Program-made: the position numbers and the translations under genes
Notes under the pieces: model-generated
The model's input: only the letters and a program-made list of their open reading frames with translations
Database searches by the model: none
Told to the model about the DNA's origin: nothing
Origin: Aliiroseovarius sediminilitoris
Lineage (GTDB): Bacteria > Pseudomonadota > Alphaproteobacteria > Rhodobacterales > Rhodobacteraceae
Assembly (NCBI RefSeq): GCF_900109955.1
Contig: NZ_FOJB01000002.1
Span: 124,001 to 188,000 of the forward strand
Length of the DNA stretch: 64,000 nt
Reading direction: 5' to 3'
Shown here: positions 17,318 through 25,929 of the stretch, piece after piece
Layout of the letters: each line of letters opens with the position of its first letter
How positions within the stretch are numbered: position 1 is the first letter of the stretch

Positions 17318-19186
17318 ATGACGAAACAACCAGACACCATTCGCCTGACCACGGCCCAAGCCATCATTCGTTGGCTGTCAAACCAGTTCATCCAGATCGA
17401 CGGGCAAGAAATGCGCCTGTGTGGCGGAGGGTTCGGGATCTTCGGCCACGGCAACGTGACTTGCCTGGGCGAGGCACTTTACAATGTGCGGGACGAACTG
17501 CCGCTTTATCGCGGTCAGAATGAACAAAGCATGGGATTCGCGGCAGCGGGCTATGCCAAGCAATGGCTGCGCCAGCGGTTCATGTTCTGCACGGCATCAG
17601 CCGGGCCGGGCACCGCAAACCTTCTGACCGCTGCGGGGCTGGCACATGCCAACCGCCTGCCCTTGCTGCTTTTGTGTGGCGACACATTCATCACACGCCT
17701 ACCCGACCCGGTGTTGCAGCAAATGGAGAACTATGGCGACCCGACCCTTGGCGTGAATGACGCGTTCAAACCCGTTGTGCGGTATTGGGATCGCATCAGC
17801 CACCCGGCGCAGATCATCCAGTCGCTGCCAAATGCCATCGCCACCATGCTGGACCCGGCCGATTGTGGCCCCGCTTTCCTTGGTCTGCCGCAAGACGTGC
17901 AGGGCTGGACCTATGACTATCCAAAGGTATTCTTTGAGAAAAAGATGCATCGCATCCGTCGTCAGACCCCCGACTCAGACGAGGTTGCAGATGCGATTGC
18001 CCTTCTCAAAACAGCTAAGCGCCCGATGATCATTGCGGGCGGCGGCGTGCAGTATTCCGGCGCGGTCGATGAACTGACTGCTTTTGCTGAAGCCCACCAG
18101 ATCCCTGTGGTTGAAACCATTGCGGGTCGGGCCAACATGCTGGCCACCCACCCGCTGAATATCGGCCCGATTGGCGTCACTGGATCAAACAGCGCCAATG
18201 CGATTGCTGAAAAGGCCGACGTGATCGTCGCTGTGGGCACGCGGTTGCAGGACTTTACCACCGGATCTTGGACGGCGTTTTCCAAGGACGCGCGCTTCAT
18301 CTCGATCAACGCAGCCCGCCACGATGCAGGCAAGCATATGTCGCTGCCTGTTGTTGGCGACGCCAAACTGGCTTTGACCGCTCTCGGCGCGGCGCTGGAC
18401 TTTCGGGCACCTGCCGACTGGGTTCAAACCGCACAGGACGAGCGCAAGACATGGGATGCCTATGTCGCCGACAACGTGTCTTATGGCAATCGCCCGAACT
18501 CCTATGCCCAAGCCATCGGCGCGGTGAACGAGTTGTGCGACCCCCGCGACCGTATCGTTGCTGCCGCAGGCGGCCTGCCTGCGGAGGTGACGGCCAACTG
18601 GCGCACACTTGATGTCGGCACCGTGGATGTGGAATTCGGCTTTTCCTGCATGGGCTACGAGATCGCCGGCGCCTGGGGCGCACGTATCGCGCAGGCCGAG
18701 CGCGAGCCGGACCAGGATGTCATCACCTTCTGCGGCGACGGCTCTTACATGATGCTGAACTCGGATATTTATTCCAGCGTGTTGAGCCGTAAGAAGTTGA
18801 TTGTGATGCTGCTGGACAATGGCGGTTTCGCCGTCATCAACAAGCTGCAAAACAACACCGGGAATGAGAGCTTCAACAACCTGATCGCCGATTGCCCGAC
18901 CGTGCCTGAACCCTTTGGCGTGGATTTCGTGGCCCACGCGACGTCAATGGGGGCCGAGGCCGAGAAAGTGTCGAACCTGTCTGAACTGGGCGACGCGTTC
19001 AAACGCGCCAAGGCATCGGACAAAACCTATGTGATCGTCATGAATGTGGACCCCTATGAAGGCTGGACCACCGAAGGTCACGCGTGGTGGGAGGTGGGCA
19101 CCCCACACATCACCAACAGCGACCGGGTGCGCGAGGCGCATCAGGATTGGGAAAGCTCCCGCCCGAAACAGCGGAAGGGAGTGTAA
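17318..19186 (+). CDS. iolD: 3D-(3,5/4)-trihydroxycyclohexane-1,2-dione hydrolase
   Basis: A 622-residue thiamine-diphosphate enzyme that opens the ring of the diketo-inositol made by IolE, giving 5-deoxy-D-glucuronate. The ThDP glutamate is in RGQNEQSMGFAAAGYAKQ near residue 70. The central domain starts around ADAIALLKTAKRPMIIAGGG. The C-terminal ThDP/Mg motif is CGDGSYMMLNSDIYSSV ending in LLDNGGFAVINKLQ. The length agrees with the IolD family. It is the first gene of the plus-strand run iolD-iolC-iolB-aldolase-dehydrogenase and has the LacI operator about 80 bases upstream. Confidence 0.95.
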   Translation: MTKQPDTIRLTTAQAIIRWLSNQFIQIDGQEMRLCGGGFGIFGHGNVTCLGEALYNVRDELPLYRGQNEQSMGFAAAGYAKQWLRQRFMFCTASAGPGTANLLTAAGLAHANRLPLLLLCGDTFITRLPDPVLQQMENYGDPTLGVNDAFKPVVRYWDRISHPAQIIQSLPNAIATMLDPADCGPAFLGLPQDVQGWTYDYPKVFFEKKMHRIRRQTPDSDEVADAIALLKTAKRPMIIAGGGVQYSGAVDELTAFAEAHQIPVVETIAGRANMLATHPLNIGPIGVTGSNSANAIAEKADVIVAVGTRLQDFTTGSWTAFSKDARFISINAARHDAGKHMSLPVVGDAKLALTALGAALDFRAPADWVQTAQDERKTWDAYVADNVSYGNRPNSYAQAIGAVNELCDPRDRIVAAAGGLPAEVTANWRTLDVGTVDVEFGFSCMGYEIAGAWGARIAQAEREPDQDVITFCGDGSYMMLNSDIYSSVLSRKKLIVMLLDNGGFAVINKLQNNTGNESFNNLIADCPTVPEPFGVDFVAHATSMGAEAEKVSNLSELGDAFKRAKASDKTYVIVMNVDPYEGWTTEGHAWWEVGTPHITNSDRVREAHQDWESSRPKQRKGV

Positions 19187-19191
19187 GGCAC

Positions 19192-20166
19192 ATGCTCCTC
19201 GACGACATCAGACAGAACAAATTCGTGGTCTTTGGTCGCGCGGGTATGGACCTTTACGCGGACCCCGTCGGCACCAAATCGGAACATGCCGACATGTTTC
19301 ATGCTGACCTTGGCGGCTCATCCGCCAATATCTGCGCCGGGCTGGTGAAGCTGGGGGCAAAGGCCGCTTTGGTTACGTCGGTATCCGATGACGCGGTGGG
19401 GCGGTTCTGTATCAATCGCTTGTGTCACTATGGTGTCGACACCCGTTATGTCCAGTCCGTGGGTGGCGAGGCGCGCACATCGCTTGCCGTCTATGAAAGT
19501 GTGCTGGAGGATTTTCAGAACGTGATCTATCGCAATGGGGCGGCTGATTTTCAGGTGCCTGATGCAGATGTCGACCAAGTTGACTACTCTGCCTTCGGTG
19601 CACTGATCACAGCAGGCACCGTGTTTGCCGCCGAGCCGTCCCGCAGTTCCACTTTCCGTGCCATCGACCATGCGCGTGCCGCCGGGTTGCCAGTGATTTT
19701 CGACATTGACTATCGCCCCTACAGTTGGCCATCCGCCGAAATTGCCGCTGATGTCCTGTCACGCGCTGGTGCAGTCAGCGACATGATCGTCGGCAATGAT
19801 GAAGAGTTCGGTTTCATGGCGGGCGGCATCGAAAACGGTATGGAAAAGGCACGGGAACTCGCCGCCGAAGGCAAACTGATCATCTACAAGATGGGCCACA
19901 AAGGTGCGATCACACTTTGGCAGGGCAACGAAATTCATACCGGGATTTACCCGGTTACGGCCGTTAAACCCAACGGTGCAGGTGACAGTTTCATGGCAGG
20001 GCTTCTGGCCTCGATTGCCGATGGACACAGCTTGCACGATGCCGTTCTGCGCGGCTCGGCCTGTGCATCCATCGTGGTCAGCCAACCCGGCTGCGCCCCA
20101 GCGATGCCGACCACTTTCGAACTCGACGCCTTCCTTGCCCAACATCCCGGCGCAAGCGCTGCTTAA
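19192..20166 (+). CDS. iolC: 5-dehydro-2-deoxygluconokinase
   Basis: A 324-residue PfkB-family kinase that phosphorylates 2-deoxy-5-keto-D-gluconate. The family's N-terminal pattern is seen in DLGGSSANICAGLVKLGAKA and the C-terminal anion-hole signature in KPNGAGDSFMAGLL with catalytic Asp. The start at 19192 follows the iolD stop by five bases with AAGG just upstream; a longer reading overlapping iolD is not supported. In many alphaproteobacteria IolC is fused to a C-terminal DUF2090 aldolase domain; here it is not, and a separate class II aldolase gene supplies that activity. Confidence 0.93.
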   Translation: MLLDDIRQNKFVVFGRAGMDLYADPVGTKSEHADMFHADLGGSSANICAGLVKLGAKAALVTSVSDDAVGRFCINRLCHYGVDTRYVQSVGGEARTSLAVYESVLEDFQNVIYRNGAADFQVPDADVDQVDYSAFGALITAGTVFAAEPSRSSTFRAIDHARAAGLPVIFDIDYRPYSWPSAEIAADVLSRAGAVSDMIVGNDEEFGFMAGGIENGMEKARELAAEGKLIIYKMGHKGAITLWQGNEIHTGIYPVTAVKPNGAGDSFMAGLLASIADGHSLHDAVLRGSACASIVVSQPGCAPAMPTTFELDAFLAQHPGASAA

Positions 20167-20195
20167 GCGCGCCGCCCCTGAAAAGGACCAAACCC

Positions 20196-21038
20196 ATGCA
20201 CATCGCCCCGTACGACAACAAGAACACACCCATCGTTGATGCAGATCACGATCTGGTGCCGCTGAATTATTTCAACATCGTCAAGCTGAAGAAGGGCGAG
20301 ACGTTCGAATACCAGGTGCCCGGCTATGAAACCTGCGTCGTTCCCGCCACCGGAACGGTGGACGTAGAGGTGGAGGGGATGAGCTTCCCCGCTCTGGGAA
20401 ACCGAACCGTTGACGTCTGGGATGGCGAACCCGAAGGCGTTTATGTCCCCGTTGGAGCGAAAGTGACAATCACCTGCGTGACGGACGAAACCGAAACCTT
20501 CATCGCCGGGGCGAAATACGACAAGGTGCTTGATCCGTTTGATGTGCGCGCGGATGAGCTTGACCTTGTGCAATACGGGTCGGACGACACGAAAACCCAC
20601 CGCAAGATCAAGCATATCCTTGGACAGAAACACCACGACAAAGTGGGCCGTCTGCTGGTCAGCGAACTCTACACCGTCGGTCAGGGGGGCTGGTCCGGCT
20701 TCCCCTCGCACAAGCACGACACCGACCGCCTGCCCGACGAGACACGGCATGACGAGACCTATAATTTCCGCTTCCGCCCCAACTATGGCTCGGGCGTTCA
20801 GATGTTGCAGCGCGAAGACAACAAGCCGGGGGATGCTTATCATATCATGGACGGGTCCACGATTGTTCTGGACAAAGGCTATCACCCCTGCGCGGTGCTG
20901 CCCGGTTATGAAATGTATTATTTCACCATTCTGGGCGGTCTCAGCCAGCGGTCGCTGGTGCAGTATTTTCAACCAACACATGCAGGACAGATCGAAACCA
21001 TCCCCGGCATCAAAGACATGATCGCGAAATTCAAATGA
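20196..21038 (+). CDS. iolB: 5-deoxy-glucuronate isomerase
   Basis: A 280-residue bicupin enzyme that isomerises 5-deoxy-D-glucuronate to 2-deoxy-5-keto-D-gluconate. The metal-binding cluster is visible at GFPSHKHDTDRLPDETRHDE, then YNFRFRPNYGSGVQML. A second histidine lies in GYHPCAVLPGYEMYYF. The length is normal. It sits 29 bases after iolC and overlaps the next gene as ATGA (21035-21038), so it is translationally coupled to the aldolase. Confidence 0.94.
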   Translation: MHIAPYDNKNTPIVDADHDLVPLNYFNIVKLKKGETFEYQVPGYETCVVPATGTVDVEVEGMSFPALGNRTVDVWDGEPEGVYVPVGAKVTITCVTDETETFIAGAKYDKVLDPFDVRADELDLVQYGSDDTKTHRKIKHILGQKHHDKVGRLLVSELYTVGQGGWSGFPSHKHDTDRLPDETRHDETYNFRFRPNYGSGVQMLQREDNKPGDAYHIMDGSTIVLDKGYHPCAVLPGYEMYYFTILGGLSQRSLVQYFQPTHAGQIETIPGIKDMIAKFK

Positions 21039-21865
21039 CACTTGCAACGCTTGCTGATGTGCTTCAGCCCGCGCTGAAGCAAGGCTATGCCGTGGCTGGG
21101 CTGGTCACATTGGGCTGGGAAGATATGCGCGCCTATGTCGCCGCCGCCGAAGCCGAAGACGTTCCCGTGATCCTTCAGGCGGGTCCGTCCTGCCGCGCGC
21201 ACACGCCCCTGCCGGTGCTGGGCAAGATGTTCCGTTATCTGGCGGAAGGTGCCAGCGTGCCCGTCGTGGCGCATCTGGATCACGGCTATACGATGGATGA
21301 ATGCCGCGAAGCGATCGACAGTGGGTTCACATCGGTCATGTTCGATGGTTCGCGCAAGCCCATTGCGGACAATATAGCCGCGACCAGGGCGATCGTCGAA
21401 CTTGCCCATGCCGCAGGCGTCTCCTGCGAAGGCGAGATTGGCTTCGTCGGATATTCCGGCGGCGAAGGGTCATCGGGCACAGACCCTGACGACGCAGCCC
21501 GTTTTGCGCGCGAGACCGGCGTGGACGCGATGGCGATCTCGGTTGGCAACGTCCATCTTCAACAGGACAAGGAAGGCGGGCTGGATATACCCCGCATCCG
21601 GGCAATCGAGGCCGTGACCAGCGTGCCGCTTGTCATCCATGGCGGCTCTGGCGTGCCGGTCGAACAAAGACGATTGCTGGCGACAGGTTCAAGTATCTGC
21701 AAATTCAACATCGGCACCGAGTTGCGCATGGCCTTCGGACACGCCCTGCGCAAGGCGGTGAACCGCGACACATCCCGCTTTGACCGGGTCTTGATCTTGA
21801 AAGAAACTCACGACCCCGTCATGGATGCCACGCGCCGGGTACTGCGCGCGTTCAAAGGAGAATGA
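21035..21865 (+). CDS. Class II ketose-bisphosphate aldolase, probable IolJ
   Basis: A 276-residue zinc aldolase of the FbaA/KbaY family. Zinc and catalytic residues are in VVAHLDHGYTMDECREAID, EGEIGFVGYSGGEGSS and LVIHGGSGVPVEQ, followed by CKFNIGTELRMAF. In the iol pathway, class II aldolase IolJ splits 2-deoxy-5-keto-D-gluconate 6-phosphate to malonate semialdehyde and dihydroxyacetone phosphate. Position directly after iolB and overlapping it supports this substrate; fructose or tagatose bisphosphate are alternatives. Note that iolA (malonate-semialdehyde dehydrogenase) is not in the window. Confidence 0.85.
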   Translation: MTLATLADVLQPALKQGYAVAGLVTLGWEDMRAYVAAAEAEDVPVILQAGPSCRAHTPLPVLGKMFRYLAEGASVPVVAHLDHGYTMDECREAIDSGFTSVMFDGSRKPIADNIAATRAIVELAHAAGVSCEGEIGFVGYSGGEGSSGTDPDDAARFARETGVDAMAISVGNVHLQQDKEGGLDIPRIRAIEAVTSVPLVIHGGSGVPVEQRRLLATGSSICKFNIGTELRMAFGHALRKAVNRDTSRFDRVLILKETHDPVMDATRRVLRAFKGE

Positions 21866-21866
21866 C

Positions 21867-22856
21867 ATGTTGAACATCGGACTTCTGGGCTGTGGCCGTA
21901 TCGGGCAGGTTCACGCCCGCTCGATCAGCCAGATCGACGGCGCGCGCGTCGCGGCTGTCTCGGACGCGTTCGCCGACCCCGCCCAAGCCTTGGCATCAAA
22001 GATTGGCGCACAGGTCATGGACAGTGACGCGCTGATCAACAGCAAGGATGTCGACGCCGTGGTGATCGGAACACCAACGGACACCCATTACGACCTGATC
22101 CACGCCGCCGCCCGCGCGGGCAAGGCGATCTTTTGTGAAAAACCCGTCGACATGTCCGCCGACCGCATCCGCGATTGTATCAAGGCAGTCGATGCGGCAG
22201 GCGTTTCCTTCATGACCGCATTCAACCGTCGCTTTGACCCCAATTTCGCCAACATACGATGCCGTATAGAGCAGGGAGAGATCGGGGACGTCGAGATCGT
22301 GACAATCATGTCGCGCGATCCGTCGCCGCCCCCCGTCAGCTATATTGAAAGTTCGGGTGGGCTGTTTCGGGACATGATGATCCATGACCTTGACATGGCG
22401 CGGTTTATTCTGGGCGAGGAACCGGTCAGCGTCTATGCCGTCGGTGCCGCCCTTGTTGATCCGGCCATTGGACGCGCGGGCGATGTTGATACCGCTGCTG
22501 TCACGCTGACCACGGCGTCCGGCAAAATCTGCCAGATTTCCAACTCCCGCCGGGCGACCTATGGCTATGACCAACGGCTGGAAGTGCATGGGTCCGCTGG
22601 AATGCTCCGCGCGGAGAATATACTGGAAACCACGGTTGAAGCCGCAAACGCTTCCGGGTTTCGCAAGGCACCCGCGCAGTATTTCTTCCTTGAGCGCTAT
22701 GAAGCGGCGTATCGCAACGAAATGGTCCACTTTGTCGAAGCCGTTGCGTGCGGGGGTCTGGTTGCCCCGGACATCATGGACGGGCTACGCGCCCAGGTGC
22801 TTGCGGATGCAGCATCTATATCTCTTTCCACGGGGCAGCCAATCAGGGTCGACTGA
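21867..22856 (+). CDS. iolG: Inositol 2-dehydrogenase
   Basis: A 329-residue Gfo/Idh/MocA enzyme that oxidises myo-inositol to scyllo-inosose with NAD. The N-terminus MLNIGLLGCGRIGQVHA is the IolG-type Rossmann motif; IFCEKPVDMS holds the catalytic Lys and FRDMMIHDLDMARFIL the Asp/His pair. AAAGGAG lies six bases before the ATG at 21867, which begins one base after the aldolase stop. Among the three dehydrogenases here this one most resembles canonical IolG in length and motifs, and it ends the plus-strand operon. A short hairpin, GGGTC-GACT-GACCC (22846-22859), overlaps its stop. Confidence 0.9.
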   Translation: MLNIGLLGCGRIGQVHARSISQIDGARVAAVSDAFADPAQALASKIGAQVMDSDALINSKDVDAVVIGTPTDTHYDLIHAAARAGKAIFCEKPVDMSADRIRDCIKAVDAAGVSFMTAFNRRFDPNFANIRCRIEQGEIGDVEIVTIMSRDPSPPPVSYIESSGGLFRDMMIHDLDMARFILGEEPVSVYAVGAALVDPAIGRAGDVDTAAVTLTTASGKICQISNSRRATYGYDQRLEVHGSAGMLRAENILETTVEAANASGFRKAPAQYFFLERYEAAYRNEMVHFVEAVACGGLVAPDIMDGLRAQVLADAASISLSTGQPIRVD

Positions 22857-22980
22857 CCCTTCCGTGTCACCAATACGCGCGTTGGCAAGCAGATCGCGTC
22901 GGCCAACGCGGACATCGGTTATGGTGCCGTTGTTCGGGGTCTGCGCGCTCTAAATGGCTACAGGAGTGGTCCGATGCCGT

Positions 22981-24066
22981 TCAGCTTTTCAGCACTGCCA
23001 TATTGTCCGCCTCCCAGCCGATCCAGACCGGATCGCTGCCGAGCGACTGGCCGGTCTCGGCATCAACATAGGCCTTGAGCACCGCATCGCCGTTCTCGCC
23101 CACAGCGATCTCCATCGTCATGCGAGATCCGAGGAAGGTTCTGCCCACCACGCGCCCCAGCACCGCATTGCCGGTCTGCGGGCGCTCGGTGTGGAAGTCG
23201 AGCTTCTCTAACCGCACTGAAGCGGTGATTGGCTGGCCCGCGTCCGGCAATCTGTCAGGCGCCTTGCCCATAAGGGTTGTTCCCTCCCAGTCCATCACCA
23301 CCTTGTCGCCTTCGGTGCCACGCATCCGGCCTGACAGAAGGTTGGTCTCGCCGATGAACTCGGCCACGAACCGGCTGGCGGGCCGGAAATACAGCTCTTC
23401 CGGTGTGCCGTCCTGTTCCACCCGACCCTGGTTCATCACCACGATCCGGTCGGACATGGTCAATGCTTCTTCCTGATCGTGGGTCACGAAGAAGAAGGTC
23501 TTGTTGGTGCGCCGCTGGATCGATTTCAGCTCCTGCTGAACCTGTCCACGCAGCTTGGCATCCAACGCACCCAGCGGTTCGTCCAGCAACAGCAGTGCCG
23601 GATCGGGCGCCAGCGCGCGGGCCAGTGCCACCCGCTGGCGCTGACCCCCGGACAGTTGCACCGGATAGCGGTCGCCAAAGGCGTCAAGCTCCAGAAACGA
23701 CATGATCTCGTCCGAGCGGCGCTTGATGTCCGCCTTGCCCATCCCTTTCAGCTCCAGCCCGAAGGAAATATTCTGCGCCACGGTCATATGTGGAAACAGC
23801 GCGTAATCCTGAAATACCATGTTCACATGGCGCTTCTCGGGCGGCTGGTCGGTCACGTCCTCGCCGTCAAGGATCACCCGGCCGGTGGTCGGACGTTCGA
23901 ACCCGCCAAGGATGCGCAGCGTGGTGGACTTGCCGCAACCCGACGGGCCAAGAAAGGTCACGAACTCGCCCTGTGCGATGTCCAGTGTCAGGTTGTCCAG
24001 CGCGACGGTCTTGCCGAAATGCTTGGACAGTCCCTCGATGCGGACAAGTGGCGTCTGATCGGTCAT
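22981..24066 (-). CDS. PotA-type ABC transporter ATP-binding protein
   Basis: A 361-residue ATPase with Walker A GPSGCGKST (residues about 40-48), signature LSGGQRQR, Walker B LLLLDEPLGALD and a C-terminal TOBE domain (about residues 280-355), as in PotA/CysA-type importers. It ends the nine-gene operon that begins at 32304 and is convergent with iolG. The transporter family takes up polyamines, Fe3+, thiosulfate or other small compounds; here the enzymes upstream suggest an unusual nitrogen- or sulfur-containing organic compound. The substrate is not assigned. Confidence 0.88.
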   Translation of the reverse strand: MTDQTPLVRIEGLSKHFGKTVALDNLTLDIAQGEFVTFLGPSGCGKSTTLRILGGFERPTTGRVILDGEDVTDQPPEKRHVNMVFQDYALFPHMTVAQNISFGLELKGMGKADIKRRSDEIMSFLELDAFGDRYPVQLSGGQRQRVALARALAPDPALLLLDEPLGALDAKLRGQVQQELKSIQRRTNKTFFFVTHDQEEALTMSDRIVVMNQGRVEQDGTPEELYFRPASRFVAEFIGETNLLSGRMRGTEGDKVVMDWEGTTLMGKAPDRLPDAGQPITASVRLEKLDFHTERPQTGNAVLGRVVGRTFLGSRMTMEIAVGENGDAVLKAYVDAETGQSLGSDPVWIGWEADNMAVLKS

Positions 24067-24069
24067 GGT

Positions 24070-24873
24070 TCAGCTTTCCTTGTTCATGCGGCGGGTGAAA
24101 CGCTCGGCCCAAATGCCGACGGCGGCGGTCAGGATCAGCGCAACAGTTGCGATGGCGTTGATCTCGGGGCTCATGCCCGAACGAAGTTTGGCAAAGATCA
24201 GCACCGGCAGCGTCGGTTCATACCCGCCCAGGAAGAACGATCGGACGAAATCGTCAAACGACAACAGCAGGCAGAAGATCGACGCGCCGAGAATGGCGGG
24301 CACCAGATAGGGCAAAGTGATCCGGATGAACGTGACCAGCGGGTCGGCACCAAGGTCGCGGGCGGCCTCGATCTGGCTTTTCGGCAGGGTCGACAGGCGT
24401 GCCATCACCACCAGCACCACGAAGGGCACGTTGTGCACCGCGTGCGCCCAGACGATCGCGCCCATGCCGGGCTCGATCCCCAGATAGCGGGCATAGATGC
24501 GAAACGCGATGGCCGAAATGATCCCCGGCACCAGCGCAGGCAGCACCGTCATTCCGAAAATCGCAGTGCGGCCAAGGAATTTTCGCCCCTCCAGCAACAC
24601 GGCGATCCACGTGCCGACCATCACTGAAATCAGCGTCGACAGAACCGCGATGGCGATGGAATACCCAAAGGTCGACAAGACCTCGGCATCGGCAAAGACT
24701 CCCGTGTACCAATCCAATGTCCACGACCGGATCGGAAAGCCAATGAACTTCGAATCCTTGAACCCCATCATGATCATGAGGAACAGCGGCACGAAGACGT
24801 AAAGGACAAAGGCCCAATAGATGCAGCTCAGGAAGATCCGGTTGCCCCGGAACAGCTCTGGACGATCGTTCAT
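24070..24873 (-). CDS. PotC-type ABC transporter permease
   Basis: A 267-residue inner-membrane permease with about six transmembrane helices. The EAA loop that contacts the ATPase is seen in IEAARDLGADPLVTFIRITLPYL near residues 162-182, as in PotC. The N-terminal helix is FLSCIYWAFVLYVFVPLFLM. It begins in an ATGA overlap with the PotB-like gene (24870-24873) and is followed after three bases by the ATPase gene, so the three are one translational unit. Confidence 0.88.
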   Translation of the reverse strand: MNDRPELFRGNRIFLSCIYWAFVLYVFVPLFLMIMMGFKDSKFIGFPIRSWTLDWYTGVFADAEVLSTFGYSIAIAVLSTLISVMVGTWIAVLLEGRKFLGRTAIFGMTVLPALVPGIISAIAFRIYARYLGIEPGMGAIVWAHAVHNVPFVVLVVMARLSTLPKSQIEAARDLGADPLVTFIRITLPYLVPAILGASIFCLLLSFDDFVRSFFLGGYEPTLPVLIFAKLRSGMSPEINAIATVALILTAAVGIWAERFTRRMNKES

Positions 24874-25856
24874 TCCTGCTCTCCTTTACGCAGCGAATTC
24901 ATCACTTTCTGGAACGTCGCCGTAATGACAAGCGCCGCCATGAACATGATCGTGGCAAAAGCGGCTCCGGTGGGCCATTCGTCACCGGCCACATGGAAAA
25001 AGCCCGCGATGGTTTCGGCAAACACCGTGGTGGACGGCCCGCCCAGAAGAACCGGCGTCGCATAGAAACCGGTGGAGATAAGGAACACCAGCGTGCAGCC
25101 TGACGAGATACCTTCTATGGTCAGCGGAAGCGACACCCGGCGGAACCGTGTCCATGCCCCGGCGCCCAGATCGGCTGCGGCCTCGTTCATGCTTTGCGGC
25201 AATTTCTCAAGCGCCGAATACAGCGGCAACAGCATGTAAAGCGCAGTCAGATAGACAATGCCGACCCCCATCGAAAAGCTCGTGTACATGAAGGGTATGG
25301 GTCGGTCGATCAGACCCATCCATTTCAAAACAAGGTTCACCGCGCCCGTGTTGCCCAACAGGATCATGATGGCATAGGTGCGCACAATCTCACCCACCCA
25401 GAACGGGATCAGCAGAAGCAGCAGAAACAACATCTGGTTCTTGCGGCTGACATGGCGGGCAAGAAAATAGGCCACCGGATATGTGATGATCAGCGTGCAG
25501 AAGGTGAACACCCCGGCAAAGGCCAGTGTCCGAAAGAACGGCATCCAGAAGATACTATCCCCGAAAAAGCGGGCATAATTGTCCAGGGTGAAATTCTGTT
25601 CGACCCCCGGTGCGACCGGATAGGCATCGGTCAGCGACACCCGAACCATCTGCAACATCGGCCCGAGGTGTTGGGTCAGCACCCACAGGACCGGAAAGGC
25701 GGCAAGGATCAGGAACTGGCGGCGCGGCGAGGCCGTCGCCAGACGCATCAACGTGTGATACGGGCCCCATCCGACCAGGCGGCCCCAGAATGTGCGGTCG
25801 GAAGCGTCATGTGCCTCGGCGCGCTTGCCCCGCTGCGAGGATGCGTCATAGGTCAT
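24870..25856 (-). CDS. PotB-type ABC transporter permease
   Basis: A 328-residue permease. A polar N-terminal stretch of about 45 residues is followed by six hydrophobic segments beginning FLILAAFPVLWVLTQHLG. The EAA loop is MNEAAADLGAGAWTRFRRVSLP. The long hydrophilic N-terminus is somewhat larger than in Escherichia coli PotB but common in related alphaproteobacterial importers. It lies between the solute-binding-protein gene, from which it is separated by a stable hairpin, and the PotC-type permease, which it overlaps. Confidence 0.87.
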   Translation of the reverse strand: MTYDASSQRGKRAEAHDASDRTFWGRLVGWGPYHTLMRLATASPRRQFLILAAFPVLWVLTQHLGPMLQMVRVSLTDAYPVAPGVEQNFTLDNYARFFGDSIFWMPFFRTLAFAGVFTFCTLIITYPVAYFLARHVSRKNQMLFLLLLLIPFWVGEIVRTYAIMILLGNTGAVNLVLKWMGLIDRPIPFMYTSFSMGVGIVYLTALYMLLPLYSALEKLPQSMNEAAADLGAGAWTRFRRVSLPLTIEGISSGCTLVFLISTGFYATPVLLGGPSTTVFAETIAGFFHVAGDEWPTGAAFATIMFMAALVITATFQKVMNSLRKGEQE

Positions 25857-25883
25857 TCAATGGTCTTTCGGAAGGTCAGGGCC

Positions 25884-25908
25884 CCTGCCCCGCACCGGGC
25901 GGGACAGG
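25884..25908 (-). promoter_or_regulatory. Intercistronic hairpin after the PotD-type binding-protein gene
   Basis: CCTG-C-CCCGC (25884-25893) pairs with GCGGG-A-CAGG (25899-25908): nine pairs with one C/A mismatch and a five-base loop. It lies between the binding-protein stop and the permease start, with no clear T-run, so it is more likely a message-stabilising or attenuating structure than a full terminator. Confidence 0.5.
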
Positions 25909-25929
25909 AACAGGTTTCCTAACATGGTA

